64,000 bases of DNA from Oscillospiraceae bacterium (GTDB lineage Bacteria > Bacillota > Clostridia > Oscillospirales > Oscillospiraceae): contig CACWIS010000001.1 of NCBI GenBank assembly GCA_902761055.1, forward strand, positions 150,158 through 214,157, read 5' to 3'. Position 1 is the first letter of the stretch; each line of letters starts with the position of its first letter. Positions 34,727 to 44,557 of this stretch are shown piece after piece. The notes under the pieces were generated by a model. It saw only the letters and a program-made list of their open reading frames with translations. It ran no database searches and had not been told where the DNA came from. A program made the position numbers and the translations under genes.

Positions 34727-36313
34727 ATGATAAAGAACCGGATCCACCTCGGTGAAAGCGGCGCTTCGCTCTGGCTGCCGGAGCTGCGTGAGAGCTTCGC
34801 TCGCTCTGCGGACGTCGAACGGATCGTCGTCCGTCTCTCGGGCCGCCACTACGGCGTGCGCGAGCGCGAGCTGTTTCTGCCGACCGCGCAAGACGGCGCA
34901 GAACGGGATTTCCTGCTCCGCTATCTCTCGGCAAACATATATAATCTTCTCTCCGCCTACAGTGCGTCGGAGCTTTGCGTCTTCTGCGGCGGCGGCACGG
35001 CGGAGCTCGTCCGCGCGCTCCCTCCCCTCTTTGAAGGCGGCGGGCTCGGAAAGGTGAGCAGCGTTGCGCTCCGCATATACGGCGGGCTCGCGTTCCGCAT
35101 TTCTCCGCTCGATGAATACGCTCCGACGGAAAACGCGGCGTCCGCGGTCTCCCTCGATCTTCCGCGGCGTCTGCGCGGCCGTGTCCGCGCGTCGGCAGAA
35201 AAAAGCTGCGTCGGGATCGACGTCGGCGGAAGCGATATCAAGCTGGCCGTCTCCTGCCGCGGCAGCCTGTTGTACACAAAAGAGTATGACTGGAATCCCG
35301 CCGCCTCCCCGACCGCCGACGGGATCACGGAGCCCATCCTCGCGCTGGTGCGCGAGGCGGCCGGACGGATCGCCCGTGAAGGCGGCACGCTCGACGCCGT
35401 GGGGATCAGCTTCCCCGACGTCGTCATCGGCGACCGTATCGTCGGCGGCGAGACGCCCAAGACGAAAGGCATGCGGGAAAACGCGGCGCTGGACTATGAG
35501 ACGGAGTTCGCAAAGCTGCGGGAGCTGCGCGCCGCGATCCTGCCTCTCTGCGCGCCGGGCGCCGCCGTACGTCTCACGAACGACGGCAACATGTCCGCCT
35601 ATACCGCGGCGGTCGAGCTGGCCGAAGGCGGCGCGGACGAAGCGATCCGCGGCGGGGTCGTCGCGCACTCGCTCGGTACGGATCTCGGTACCGGCTGGCT
35701 GCTCTCCGACGGTACGATCCCCGCGATCCCGCTGGAGCTTTACGATCTGCTGCTCGATCTGGGCGATCTGCCCGCCGCCGCACTCCCTCCGGCGGATCTG
35801 CGGAGCACGCGCAACGAGAACTCCGGCATGCCCGGCGTACGGCGCTATCTCGGCCAGGCCGCGGCCTATCGTCTTGCCTGGACGCTGGACCCCTCGCTCC
35901 TTGACGGATTCGTCCGCCGCGAGGGAGAACTGCTGACGATCCCGACCGCGCCCGAGGATCTGCGCAAGCCCTGTCTGGAGCATCTCATGCGTCTTGCCGC
36001 CGAGGGAGACGGATCCGCGGAGGAGATCTTCCGCCGGATCGGGAAAAACCTCTCTGTCGTCGCGCAGGAAATGAACTGGCTTTTCGGTCAGACGCCGCCG
36101 AGCCGTTTTCTTTTCGGCCGCTTCGTCAAATCCCGCCGCTGCTTCGAGCTGCTCTGCGAGGGCTTCGGCGCGGCCGGGACCGGGATCCGCCTGATCGCCG
36201 CTGACGACGATCTTGCCAACACGCCGCTGATGCGGCAGCTCGCGCAGATGCCCGGCGTGAGCGTCGCCCAGTTCGCCCAGGCGATCGGCGCGATCTATTA
36301 CGCCGCCGAATAA
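34727..36313 (+). CDS. Oversized ROK/hexokinase-fold sugar kinase-like protein
   Basis: A 528-residue protein, while ROK kinases are usually about 300. Residues 1-160 form an extra N-terminal domain I do not recognise. The actin-like ATPase core starts with CVGIDVGGSDIKLAV (about 162), has VRLTNDGNMSAYTAA (where ROK enzymes have NDANAAA) and AHSLGTDLGTGWLL as the second phosphate loop. The ROK zinc motif is not seen. It may phosphorylate a sugar or act as a sensor. ATG 34727 follows ACAGGAGGC. It is a single-gene unit, divergent from the amino-sugar operon. Confidence 0.7.
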   Translation: MIKNRIHLGESGASLWLPELRESFARSADVERIVVRLSGRHYGVRERELFLPTAQDGAERDFLLRYLSANIYNLLSAYSASELCVFCGGGTAELVRALPPLFEGGGLGKVSSVALRIYGGLAFRISPLDEYAPTENAASAVSLDLPRRLRGRVRASAEKSCVGIDVGGSDIKLAVSCRGSLLYTKEYDWNPAASPTADGITEPILALVREAAGRIAREGGTLDAVGISFPDVVIGDRIVGGETPKTKGMRENAALDYETEFAKLRELRAAILPLCAPGAAVRLTNDGNMSAYTAAVELAEGGADEAIRGGVVAHSLGTDLGTGWLLSDGTIPAIPLELYDLLLDLGDLPAAALPPADLRSTRNENSGMPGVRRYLGQAAAYRLAWTLDPSLLDGFVRREGELLTIPTAPEDLRKPCLEHLMRLAAEGDGSAEEIFRRIGKNLSVVAQEMNWLFGQTPPSRFLFGRFVKSRRCFELLCEGFGAAGTGIRLIAADDDLANTPLMRQLAQMPGVSVAQFAQAIGAIYYAAE

Positions 36314-36330
36314 TGCGGATCGAACAGTCA

Positions 36331-36361
36331 AAAACTCCCCGGGAAGATCCCGGGGAGTTTT
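36331..36361. terminator. Bidirectional terminator
   Basis: A 13-bp stem (36331-36343 with 36349-36361), A4 and T4 at its ends, between convergent genes. Confidence 0.85.
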
Positions 36362-36396
36362 CTTATTGTATTGCTGTGCTGATCTGATATTTGCTT

Positions 36397-39300
36397 TCAG
36401 CCGCCGACCTCCGGCGTGCCCGTGCCGCTGTGCTCCACCCACTTTGCATACAGCGTGGTATTGCTGTTGACAACGTAGTCTTCCGCATCCAGATAGCCTT
36501 CACAGACCACCTGCGTTCCTTCAGGGTCCAGACACCAGCCGGCAAAGTCTTTCCCTTCCTGCGTCAGCGAGAAGAACTCGAGATAACGATCATAGACCGA
36601 GGCGAGGTTCTTTCCCTTCGGAATATCGATCGAGAATGAAGCAGAAGTATAGGCATAGCCGGGCTCCTCGTATACGAACTGTCCTCCGTTGGCATCCAGC
36701 GTGAGCGTACAGCCGGGTACGCGCTTGGCATACAGCGTCATATCTTTCGTGGGAACGAAGCCGTTGCGGATCGGGCTTCCGCTGAATTTTGAGTTGTTAT
36801 ACCATTCCGTGGTATAGCCGTTCGCACCCCAATAGACCTCCGGGAAATAGACGCTGTTGTCGCGCAGTACCTTCATCCAATCAGTTGACGGTCCTTCGTC
36901 GTAATAAAGGTGCCCATTGTTCTTCGCTGCGTTTAAGGTCAGCTTCCAGGCGCTCGCCCACTTGGCGTAGAGCGTCATGTCGCTTTCGGGGACGAAGTCA
37001 TAGAGATCGTATTCACCCGCGATCTGATCACCCGTGCCGGCTGCGTCCAGATACCAGCCGACGAGCGCCGTATGCTGGTCGTGATGCTCGACAGCGCCGG
37101 TGAAGCGGAGCGCTTCCCCTACCGGGACAAGAATCGTCTCGAAAGTCATGCTGTCAACGCCGTACAGATACCCGCCGTTCGCTTCGATCTTGACCGTATA
37201 AACCGCTGTTTTGACGACCGACAGGGATACTGTGCCGTTGAAGGATTCATTCCAATTGGCGACCGAGATCTTATACGTTTCCCCCGCTTCCAGATAGCAG
37301 ATCAGACGGGCCGGGTCTTCACCATACTGCCAGGCGTCGACGTACATTTCATAACTGAAATCTTCAATGGCAAGCCAAAACCCACTCGCCTGATCCGGGC
37401 GAATCACATAATATCCGCTCTCCGCAGGAGTGAAGATCGCAAAGTCCGCCATACCGCCGTTGACCACGATGTTGTTGCTCCCGACAGTGAGGTCCAGTGC
37501 GCGTTCCCACTTCGCATACAGGGTCATGCTGCTCTCGATCGGCGTATTGTCAAGGTCGAAGGCTTCGCCCGTGCAGTCCGGGTCCTCATACCAGCCGCGG
37601 AACAGGAGCGTCGGATCGCAGGGCCCGATATCAGGGTATTCGGGAGCGGTCGTTCCCTTTGGGATCCGCTGAGTCAGCAGCTCTTCGCCAGATTCGTAGA
37701 AGTAACCGCCGTTGGCGTCAAAGGTGAGATCAACGCTCTCTACTCGGATCGCGGTCAACTCCATGTCATGTGTCGGCACATCCTCGTCGGGGTCGAATAT
37801 CTCACCGGTCGCTTCGTCAATCCAGCCGATGCAAATATAATCCCCATCATAGTAGACCTCGGGGCAATACATGCCGAACGTGCGGCCTTTCGGGACATAG
37901 ACCTCCACCGGTTCGTCTGCCTCATTGCCGTTCAGATGTCCGCCGCCCGGCGCATTGAAAGTGATCTTCCAACCGTCGACCCACTTGGCATAGAGATTCA
38001 GATTTGAGCTCACATAGACCATGTCAAGGTAGGAGCACACCAGAGTTTTGCAAGAGCTCTCCTTATACCAGCCTGCGAAAGCGCGTCCGTTGTTTTCAAA
38101 GCCGTAGCTGTGGCCCCAGAAATAATCGCCTTCGTCGAACTGGAACACGAGGACGGGAGACAATTCCCCGCCGTATGCCGTGATACCGCCGTTGCCGTGC
38201 AGCGTGACGACATATCTCATCTCTCCGCCGTAATCGGGAAGGAGCGACCACTTTGCATACAGCGTCTTATTGCCGGTGGAGCCTTTCGCGATTTCGTAAA
38301 CCGGCTTTTTGAATTTTGCGTCGAGGAACCAGCCCTCAAACACATAGCCTTCTCTCCACGGGGTCTCCAATTCAAAGGTTTCGTCCTCGATGGTATAGCT
38401 CTGCTTCCACGGCGTTTCGGCAGGACCGACGTTCTTGTAGGTCAGCGTGTAGCGGGCAGGCGACCAGATCGCATACAGCGTCACGGTCTTTTCGTTCTCC
38501 GCCGTGAGGTTGCCGACCTTCTCCTTATTCCCGTACACCTTGTAATTGACAGGATCGTACCATCCAGCAAACAAATAGCCGGTACGCTTAAAGCCATTCG
38601 AGTTCAAGGTATACCGTGAACCGTTCACGCACCCTTTCATTGCCTTTGTTTTTCCGGAAGTTGCGTCGTTTCCGTTGAAATTAATCGTGTACGTGACCTT
38701 GCCGCTCCATTTTGCGTACAACGTCTTGTTGCCGGTCGATCCCTCCGGAATGACCCACTGATCTCCCATATTTTCAACGGGATTCTTGAACTTGGAATCC
38801 AGATACCAGCCTTCGAACTTGTATCCGGGGCGCTGCGGCGTCGGAAGGTACAAGGGGGCCTCGATCGTGTAGGTCGTGGCATAATCATCACCAAGTTCAC
38901 CCAGCGCCGGCGTGACGCCCTTGTACGTGATCTTGTACTCGATCGGCGCCCAAACGGCGTACAGCGACGTGTCTTCCGTAATCGACACATTTTTCTGCTT
39001 GTTATTATAGTCTTTGCCATCACCAAGTACTTTGCTCCAGCCGAGGAACTTGTAGCCCGGGTGCGCGAAGCTGTTTGCACTTAGTGTATAGCCTTTGCCG
39101 ACCTTCAGTCCTTCCTGGTTCTTCACGCGGCTTTCGCCGGTCAGCGGATCGATGGCGACAGCGCCGGTTGCGGGATCAACATCATAGAAGCTGATCCTGT
39201 AACTGGGCGGATCCACCTCCTTCCACCGAGCGTACAGCGTCTTATTGCCGGTCGATCCCTCCGGAATGATCCCGTTTTCAACGGGTTTTTTGAACTTGGA

Positions 39301-42300
39301 ATCAAGATACCAGCCGTTAAAGATCCAACCGTCTCGCACCAACGGCTCAAGTTCAATCCGCACGTGCACGTTATAGGTCTGAGGATTGGGATTGTTATCG
39401 CCAGACACCACATTCTTATACGTGATCGTGTACTCGTTCATAGACCAGACAGCGTACAACGTCACCGTCTCTCCGACGCCGGTCGCATAGTTCGAGTGCT
39501 TGGACTTGTTCTTGTACTCGACCTCTCCGTCGGGCGTCGTGCTCCAGCCGAGGAACTTGTAGCCCGCGCGCGTAAACTTGACCGCGGGCAGCTTGTAGCT
39601 CTTGCCGCATGCCAGGTTGAGCATGTCGTCCATGCTCCCCGTTCCGCCGTTCGGATCGAACCGGACATTGTAACGGTGCGCCACCCACTGTGCGTACAGT
39701 GTGATCGTCTTGCCCGAGCCGGTAGTAAGATTCTCAATGGTCTCCCCGTCGCCAAAGAAGGTCCCTTTGCCATTGGCCTTGGTGTTCCAGCCGGCGAAGG
39801 TATAGCCGTCGCGCCAGTACGTGTTGTACGGGATCGTGTAGGGCGAGTCATAGCCGCAGTAGCCGCCGTCGCCCGACATATCTCCCTGGCCGCCGTTCGC
39901 GTTGAACACGATCCGGTAGCGGATCGGCGTCCAGATCGCATACAGGCGCACCTCGTCGACGCAGGTCGTCGGATCGGCCGGGTCGCAATTCAGATTCTTA
40001 ACCTTTTCGGCGTTTCGATACAGAATGTCGCCGATCTCGGGGTAAGGATCTTTGCTCCAGCCCGCGAAGAGATAGCCCGACTTTGTAAAGGCATTGGCTG
40101 TCAGCGCCGTCGTCTTGTCAAAGGTCATGGTCTGGCTCTTCATGCTGCCCTTGCCGCCGTTGGCGTCGAAGACGACCTTGTATTTCATCGGCGCCCACTG
40201 CGCATAGAGATGCACGACCGCGCCGTCTGTCTTGCTGAGGCTCTTCACCGTTGCGCCGACGGAATACGACGTGCCCTTGCCGTTGGCCATGGTATTCCAG
40301 TTTTTCAGCGTGTAGCCGGGACGCGCGGCGGGGAAATAGTCAAGCTTAAAGGTCTTGCCGACGCCGACCGAGAAGTTCACTCCCTCATCCTGCGCGCTGG
40401 CGTGGAAGCGGATCGTATAGCTGTTCTCTACCCAGTTGGCGTACAGATTCACGACCTTATAGTCGCTGGGGGGATCGGGATCGAGAACAACATGGCTGTC
40501 GTTTACACGCGTGACCGCGCTGCCGTCGCCGTTCTCATTCGTATACCAGCCGCCGAAGCGAGAATCCGCTTTCTGCGGCTCCGGGATCCTGGAAATATCG
40601 CCGCTGGTGGTGTAATAAGGCTGCTCAGGCGCTATCACAAAGGCGCCGCCGTTGGCGTCGAAGTAGATCTCATAGGGCACCTGCGTCTTTGCATACAGCG
40701 TCATGTCTCCGTCCGGCGTCAGTCCGGAAACGTCGACGTACTGTGTGAAGGCGGCATCCGCGTACCAGCCGAGGATCGAGACGGGCATTCCTTTATCGTT
40801 CAGGATCACCGTTGTGGGCAGATCACGGTTGCTGAGCCTCGCACCATACGGAAGAGAACGCGTCAAAACAGAGGTATTATATCCCGCAAAAACGCCGCCG
40901 CTTACTTCAAACGTGATCACGCTGCCGTACGTCCAGCCGGCATACAGTTCCGCGGGAGAGGTATAATCGAGCCGCTGGCCGTAGGCAAAGACAAGCTCTG
41001 TGCATTGCGGATCCGCATACCAACCGGTGAACGCCAGGCCATCCGGATGTGTGAAGCCGACCGTCTCGGCATAGAAATGGTCTTCCTCTGTAAGTGTAAG
41101 AGACAGGGATTCTGATATATCCCCGTTGCCGTAGTCGATGAATCCGCCGTTACCGTGGTAGAGGGTGTTCCATGCCCTGGCGTATTTGACATAGAATGTC
41201 ACGTCGCCGGTGGGGATATAGGTGCTGAAATCTACTCTCTGCCCGCTGCAGTCAGGCGTAAGATACCAATACCAGCCTACCGTGTTCGAATCATTGACGC
41301 AGGAAGGGACTCGTTTTGTGATCGGACGGCCTTTCGCGCTGTAGAAAGAATAGGTCGTCTGATCGCCGTAGTTGGAGATGCGTCCGCCGTTCGCATCGAA
41401 CGTGATCCTCCAGCCGTCCGTCACCCACTTTGCGTAGACGGTCAGGTCTTCGGTGATCGTAATCAGGCCGACCGGCTGTGTACAATCCGCATCGTAATAC
41501 CAGCCCGCGAATGCGGCTCTCTCGTCATTGTCGTTTTCGATACGCGAGACGAGATAGCTGTATCTGTCGGATCCCGGGTCCACGACGGCGTTTTCGTTGA
41601 TATGCAACACCTCGGTCGTGTGCTCGGGATCGTCATAGAAATATCCGCCGTTGGCGTCGACGGTCAGCTCGTACTGTCTGATCTGCTTTGCATAAAAGGT
41701 CGTTTCGGCTGTGATCGGCAAAGCGCGGACCTGAGCCAGGGTGGCCGGGATGCATTCCGGCGTCATGTACCATTCCGTGAAATACTGATGCTCGGGGTCC
41801 GGATCATTGCTGAAGAGCACCGGCATGTTCCTAACCCGCGAGCCGCTGCGCACATACTGGCTCGCGCTCGTTCCGCCGCCTTCAAAAGTGCCGCAGTCGT
41901 TGGCGTCGAAGGTGACAAGAATGCCCGTTTCCCAGCCGGCGTACAGCGTCACGGCTGAATTGACGGTAAGGCCGTGATCCTCGTCGGCGGCAAATTCGGT
42001 GCAGTCCGGATCGTAATACCATTTGCCGCTGAAGACCAGGCTCGAATTACCGGCTCTCTGAACCACCATCTCCGAATCGGGAAAGGATGTTCCGATGGGA
42101 ATCTGATAACTGCGCGTCGTATACTCCGGATCAGGCCCGAAGAATCCGCCGTTGGCGTTCAGCGTGATCCTTGCGGCGGGGACCGTGTGTCCGTAGAGCG
42201 TGACGTCGCTCTGCGGCAAATTGCTCCACGGATAAATCGGCGCCCCTTCATATTGGTCGTTCAGATACCAGTCGTTTTCAAAAATGGAGTTTTCGTCATC

Positions 42301-44376
42301 CGGGACGACACACGGAAAAGCAACCGCATCGCCGGGGTTGAATTCGACGGAATATACGCTCTGGCTGTTTTCCGAGAAAGTGCCGCCCTCAATAATGAAG
42401 GTAATCGTATTGGGCAAACTCCAGCCGGCATACAGGTTCACCAGCTTGATGTTTTCGGGGCTGTCAGGATCGACCATGCTGTCGTTCAGCTCCGTGACCG
42501 CGCTGCCGGAGCACGCCGCATCGGTATACCAGCCGTTGAAGCGCCGGCTGGGATCGCTGTTCTCCGGCGCCGGGCTTCTGGAGATATCGCCGCTGGTGGC
42601 GTAGACATCATACTCGGTATCCGAGGGATCGTCGAAGAAGTATCCGCCCTGGGCGTCGAAGTGGATCTTATAGGGCTTGACCATCTCAGCGTACAGCGTA
42701 AATGCGCTCTCCGGCTTGAAATTGTTCGTATTGATACTCACGGTGCAAGCCGGATCCGCATACCAGCCGAGGATCTGAAGAGGCAAGTAAATGTCGTCCA
42801 TGAACGCGAACTGAGGCAAAAGCTGCGGGTTGAGCTTCTGGCCTTTGGGGACGTAAAGCGTCCTCGTGCCCTGATTCTCGGTGCCGGCAAAATAGCCTCC
42901 GCTGACGTTGAGCGTGATCTCCCAGCCTTCGGCCCACTTGGCGTATACGGTCTTGTCCTCGGTGATCGTGATGCTCCCGGCCGGCTGGGTGAATGCCCGG
43001 TCAAAATACCAGCCCGCGAAAGCCAAGCCCTGTACGGGAGCTGTGATCTCTGAAAGGATGTAACTGAAGGGCTGATCGTTCAGGTTCACGCTTCCGCCTT
43101 CGGTAAAATGCCAGACCTCGGTCGTGTTCGTCGGATCGTCATAGAAATACCCGCCGTTGGCGTCGAGAGTCAGCGTGTACTGCAGGACCAGCTTGGCATA
43201 ATAGGTCGTTTCCTCGGTGATCGGCACACCCCGGACATTGATTTGCGCTCCGGTGCATTCCGGCGTAAGATACCATTCGGTAAAAGATGTATGGTCCGGA
43301 TCGGTGCTGACGATCGCGGGAACGTTTCTCGGCGCAGAACCGCTGCGCACATAGCAGGTCGCGGTCGTGCCGCCGCCTGCAAAGCTTCCGCAGCCGTTGG
43401 CGTCAAAGGTGACCAGAATGCCCGTTTCCCAGCCGGCGTACAGCGTCACGTCCGAATTGACGGTAAGGCCGTGATTCTCGTCGGCGGCAAACTCGGTGCA
43501 GTCAGGATCGTAATACCATTTGCCGCTGAACACCGTGCCAGGGGTATCGCTCACAGGAGCCTCTCCCTCCGAGACGACCCGGAACACATCCCCCACAGCC
43601 ACATCATAGCTGTAGGTCTTATGCTCGCTGCCTTCCCAAAAGTGTCCTTGCGTGTTGGCGTTCAGCGTGATCGTCGCAGCGGGAAGCGTGCGGCCGTAAA
43701 AGGTGGTATCCTCCTCCGGCTCGTAATACCAGGGATCCACAGCCTGGCCGCTGTAGTCGGCGTTCAGGTACCAGTTCCCGTCGAATATGCTGCCGTCATC
43801 GGCGTTTATGGCCGGAGTCTCAATGCTCTCTCCGGGCTCGACTTCGACGGTATATACGCTTTGCTCGTTTTCCGAAAAGACGCCGCCTTCGATGATGAAT
43901 GTGATCGTATAGGAATCGGGTCCGAGATTGGCCTCAGATGACGCGATCCCCGTTTCCTCTTCGATCGACAGTTCTTCCGAAACTTCCGGATCGTCCGGGT
44001 TCTCCGGATCATCCGGGTTTTCCGGATCGTCCGGGGTCTCCGGTTCGTCCGGGTTTTCCGGATCGTCCGGGGTCTCCGGATCGTCCGGGGTTTCCGGATC
44101 GTCCGGGACTTCCGGATCGTCCGGGGTCTCCGGTTCGTCCGGGGTCTCCGGATCGTCCGGGGTCTCCGGTTCGTCCGGGGTCTCCGGTTCGTCCGGGGTC
44201 TCCGGTTCGTCCGGGGTCTCCGGTTCGTCCGGGACTTCCGGATCCGTCGGCTCGGCCGGAGTTTCGGTCTGGGTGTTCACGTCCTCGTCCGCATAGACGC
44301 CGATCGCCATCGCGGGCATCAGAGAGAGCACCATGCACATGCAGAGCAGAAGGGCTATGAGCTTCTTCAGTTTCAT
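36397..44376 (-). CDS. Giant secreted InlB-type B-repeat (Flg_new) protein
   Basis: A 2659-residue exported protein. A signal peptide (1-29, ending near VYA) is followed by an acidic low-complexity linker of PETPDEPE/DDPE units (about 36-135) and then about 28 Listeria-Bacteroides/InlB B-repeats, each with GWY...LYAKW. Near residue 2290 a non-repeat beta-sandwich (LTVGSNNIVVNGGMADFAIF, PPC-like) interrupts the array. The C-terminus ends GTGTPEVGG: no LPXTG, SLH or membrane anchor is seen. B-repeats in known proteins are stalks for adhesion or cell-wall contact. It has its own promoter. Confidence 0.9.
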   Translation of the reverse strand: MKLKKLIALLLCMCMVLSLMPAMAIGVYADEDVNTQTETPAEPTDPEVPDEPETPDEPETPDEPETPDEPETPDDPETPDEPETPDDPEVPDDPETPDDPETPDDPENPDEPETPDDPENPDDPENPDDPEVSEELSIEEETGIASSEANLGPDSYTITFIIEGGVFSENEQSVYTVEVEPGESIETPAINADDGSIFDGNWYLNADYSGQAVDPWYYEPEEDTTFYGRTLPAATITLNANTQGHFWEGSEHKTYSYDVAVGDVFRVVSEGEAPVSDTPGTVFSGKWYYDPDCTEFAADENHGLTVNSDVTLYAGWETGILVTFDANGCGSFAGGGTTATCYVRSGSAPRNVPAIVSTDPDHTSFTEWYLTPECTGAQINVRGVPITEETTYYAKLVLQYTLTLDANGGYFYDDPTNTTEVWHFTEGGSVNLNDQPFSYILSEITAPVQGLAFAGWYFDRAFTQPAGSITITEDKTVYAKWAEGWEITLNVSGGYFAGTENQGTRTLYVPKGQKLNPQLLPQFAFMDDIYLPLQILGWYADPACTVSINTNNFKPESAFTLYAEMVKPYKIHFDAQGGYFFDDPSDTEYDVYATSGDISRSPAPENSDPSRRFNGWYTDAACSGSAVTELNDSMVDPDSPENIKLVNLYAGWSLPNTITFIIEGGTFSENSQSVYSVEFNPGDAVAFPCVVPDDENSIFENDWYLNDQYEGAPIYPWSNLPQSDVTLYGHTVPAARITLNANGGFFGPDPEYTTRSYQIPIGTSFPDSEMVVQRAGNSSLVFSGKWYYDPDCTEFAADEDHGLTVNSAVTLYAGWETGILVTFDANDCGTFEGGGTSASQYVRSGSRVRNMPVLFSNDPDPEHQYFTEWYMTPECIPATLAQVRALPITAETTFYAKQIRQYELTVDANGGYFYDDPEHTTEVLHINENAVVDPGSDRYSYLVSRIENDNDERAAFAGWYYDADCTQPVGLITITEDLTVYAKWVTDGWRITFDANGGRISNYGDQTTYSFYSAKGRPITKRVPSCVNDSNTVGWYWYLTPDCSGQRVDFSTYIPTGDVTFYVKYARAWNTLYHGNGGFIDYGNGDISESLSLTLTEEDHFYAETVGFTHPDGLAFTGWYADPQCTELVFAYGQRLDYTSPAELYAGWTYGSVITFEVSGGVFAGYNTSVLTRSLPYGARLSNRDLPTTVILNDKGMPVSILGWYADAAFTQYVDVSGLTPDGDMTLYAKTQVPYEIYFDANGGAFVIAPEQPYYTTSGDISRIPEPQKADSRFGGWYTNENGDGSAVTRVNDSHVVLDPDPPSDYKVVNLYANWVENSYTIRFHASAQDEGVNFSVGVGKTFKLDYFPAARPGYTLKNWNTMANGKGTSYSVGATVKSLSKTDGAVVHLYAQWAPMKYKVVFDANGGKGSMKSQTMTFDKTTALTANAFTKSGYLFAGWSKDPYPEIGDILYRNAEKVKNLNCDPADPTTCVDEVRLYAIWTPIRYRIVFNANGGQGDMSGDGGYCGYDSPYTIPYNTYWRDGYTFAGWNTKANGKGTFFGDGETIENLTTGSGKTITLYAQWVAHRYNVRFDPNGGTGSMDDMLNLACGKSYKLPAVKFTRAGYKFLGWSTTPDGEVEYKNKSKHSNYATGVGETVTLYAVWSMNEYTITYKNVVSGDNNPNPQTYNVHVRIELEPLVRDGWIFNGWYLDSKFKKPVENGIIPEGSTGNKTLYARWKEVDPPSYRISFYDVDPATGAVAIDPLTGESRVKNQEGLKVGKGYTLSANSFAHPGYKFLGWSKVLGDGKDYNNKQKNVSITEDTSLYAVWAPIEYKITYKGVTPALGELGDDYATTYTIEAPLYLPTPQRPGYKFEGWYLDSKFKNPVENMGDQWVIPEGSTGNKTLYAKWSGKVTYTINFNGNDATSGKTKAMKGCVNGSRYTLNSNGFKRTGYLFAGWYDPVNYKVYGNKEKVGNLTAENEKTVTLYAIWSPARYTLTYKNVGPAETPWKQSYTIEDETFELETPWREGYVFEGWFLDAKFKKPVYEIAKGSTGNKTLYAKWSLLPDYGGEMRYVVTLHGNGGITAYGGELSPVLVFQFDEGDYFWGHSYGFENNGRAFAGWYKESSCKTLVCSYLDMVYVSSNLNLYAKWVDGWKITFNAPGGGHLNGNEADEPVEVYVPKGRTFGMYCPEVYYDGDYICIGWIDEATGEIFDPDEDVPTHDMELTAIRVESVDLTFDANGGYFYESGEELLTQRIPKGTTAPEYPDIGPCDPTLLFRGWYEDPDCTGEAFDLDNTPIESSMTLYAKWERALDLTVGSNNIVVNGGMADFAIFTPAESGYYVIRPDQASGFWLAIEDFSYEMYVDAWQYGEDPARLICYLEAGETYKISVANWNESFNGTVSLSVVKTAVYTVKIEANGGYLYGVDSMTFETILVPVGEALRFTGAVEHHDQHTALVGWYLDAAGTGDQIAGEYDLYDFVPESDMTLYAKWASAWKLTLNAAKNNGHLYYDEGPSTDWMKVLRDNSVYFPEVYWGANGYTTEWYNNSKFSGSPIRNGFVPTKDMTLYAKRVPGCTLTLDANGGQFVYEEPGYAYTSASFSIDIPKGKNLASVYDRYLEFFSLTQEGKDFAGWCLDPEGTQVVCEGYLDAEDYVVNSNTTLYAKWVEHSGTGTPEVGG
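41100..43930 (-). repeat. Second-order duplication inside the B-repeat protein
   Basis: Two multi-repeat blocks, about 42410-43930 and 41100-42410, match in the same order (TFIIEGG...FSENxQSVY, FSGKWYYDPDCTEFAADE, LYAGWETGILVTFDAN, ANGGYFYDDP). The matching points are offset by about 1.5 kb, or 500 residues. This is duplication of a whole group of repeats rather than single units. Confidence 0.75.
43990..44240 (-). repeat. 18-base tandem repeats encoding the PETPD(E/D) linker
   Basis: About fourteen near-identical 18-base units (TCCGG-A/T-TCGTCCGGGG-type on the plus strand) with only third-base and Glu/Asp changes. Copy number could change by slippage in steps of six residues without breaking the frame. 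Confidence 0.9.
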
Positions 44377-44436
44377 GCTTCCGTACCTCTTTCAGAAAAA
44401 GATTACTGTTCTTTTTATCCTAAGATATACCAATTT

Positions 44437-44466
44437 ATTATATCACCTTTTTTTCCGCTCCGTCAA
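44437..44466 (-). promoter_or_regulatory. Promoter of the giant B-repeat gene
   Basis: TTGACG (44466-44461), 18-base spacer and perfect TATAAT (44442-44437), giving a leader of about 55 nt. Confidence 0.7.
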
Positions 44467-44480
44467 GGACATGGCTGGGA

Positions 44481-44520
44481 AAAAAAGCAAAAGAGCAATG
44501 GCGGCAAGCCATTGCTCTTT
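44481..44520 (-). terminator. Terminator of the flippase-licD unit
   Basis: A 13-bp stem (44520-44508 with 44502-44490) with a T-rich tail (TTTTGCTTTTTTT) on the minus strand. Confidence 0.8.
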
Positions 44521-44557
44521 AACGGCATGATCAAAGGAGGATCGATCCGTCGCGCAG

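Noticed and set aside
43990-44240. Short-period tandem repeats considered as a CRISPR array
   Set aside because: Units are contiguous 18-mers without spacers, in frame inside a coding gene, and no cas genes are present.
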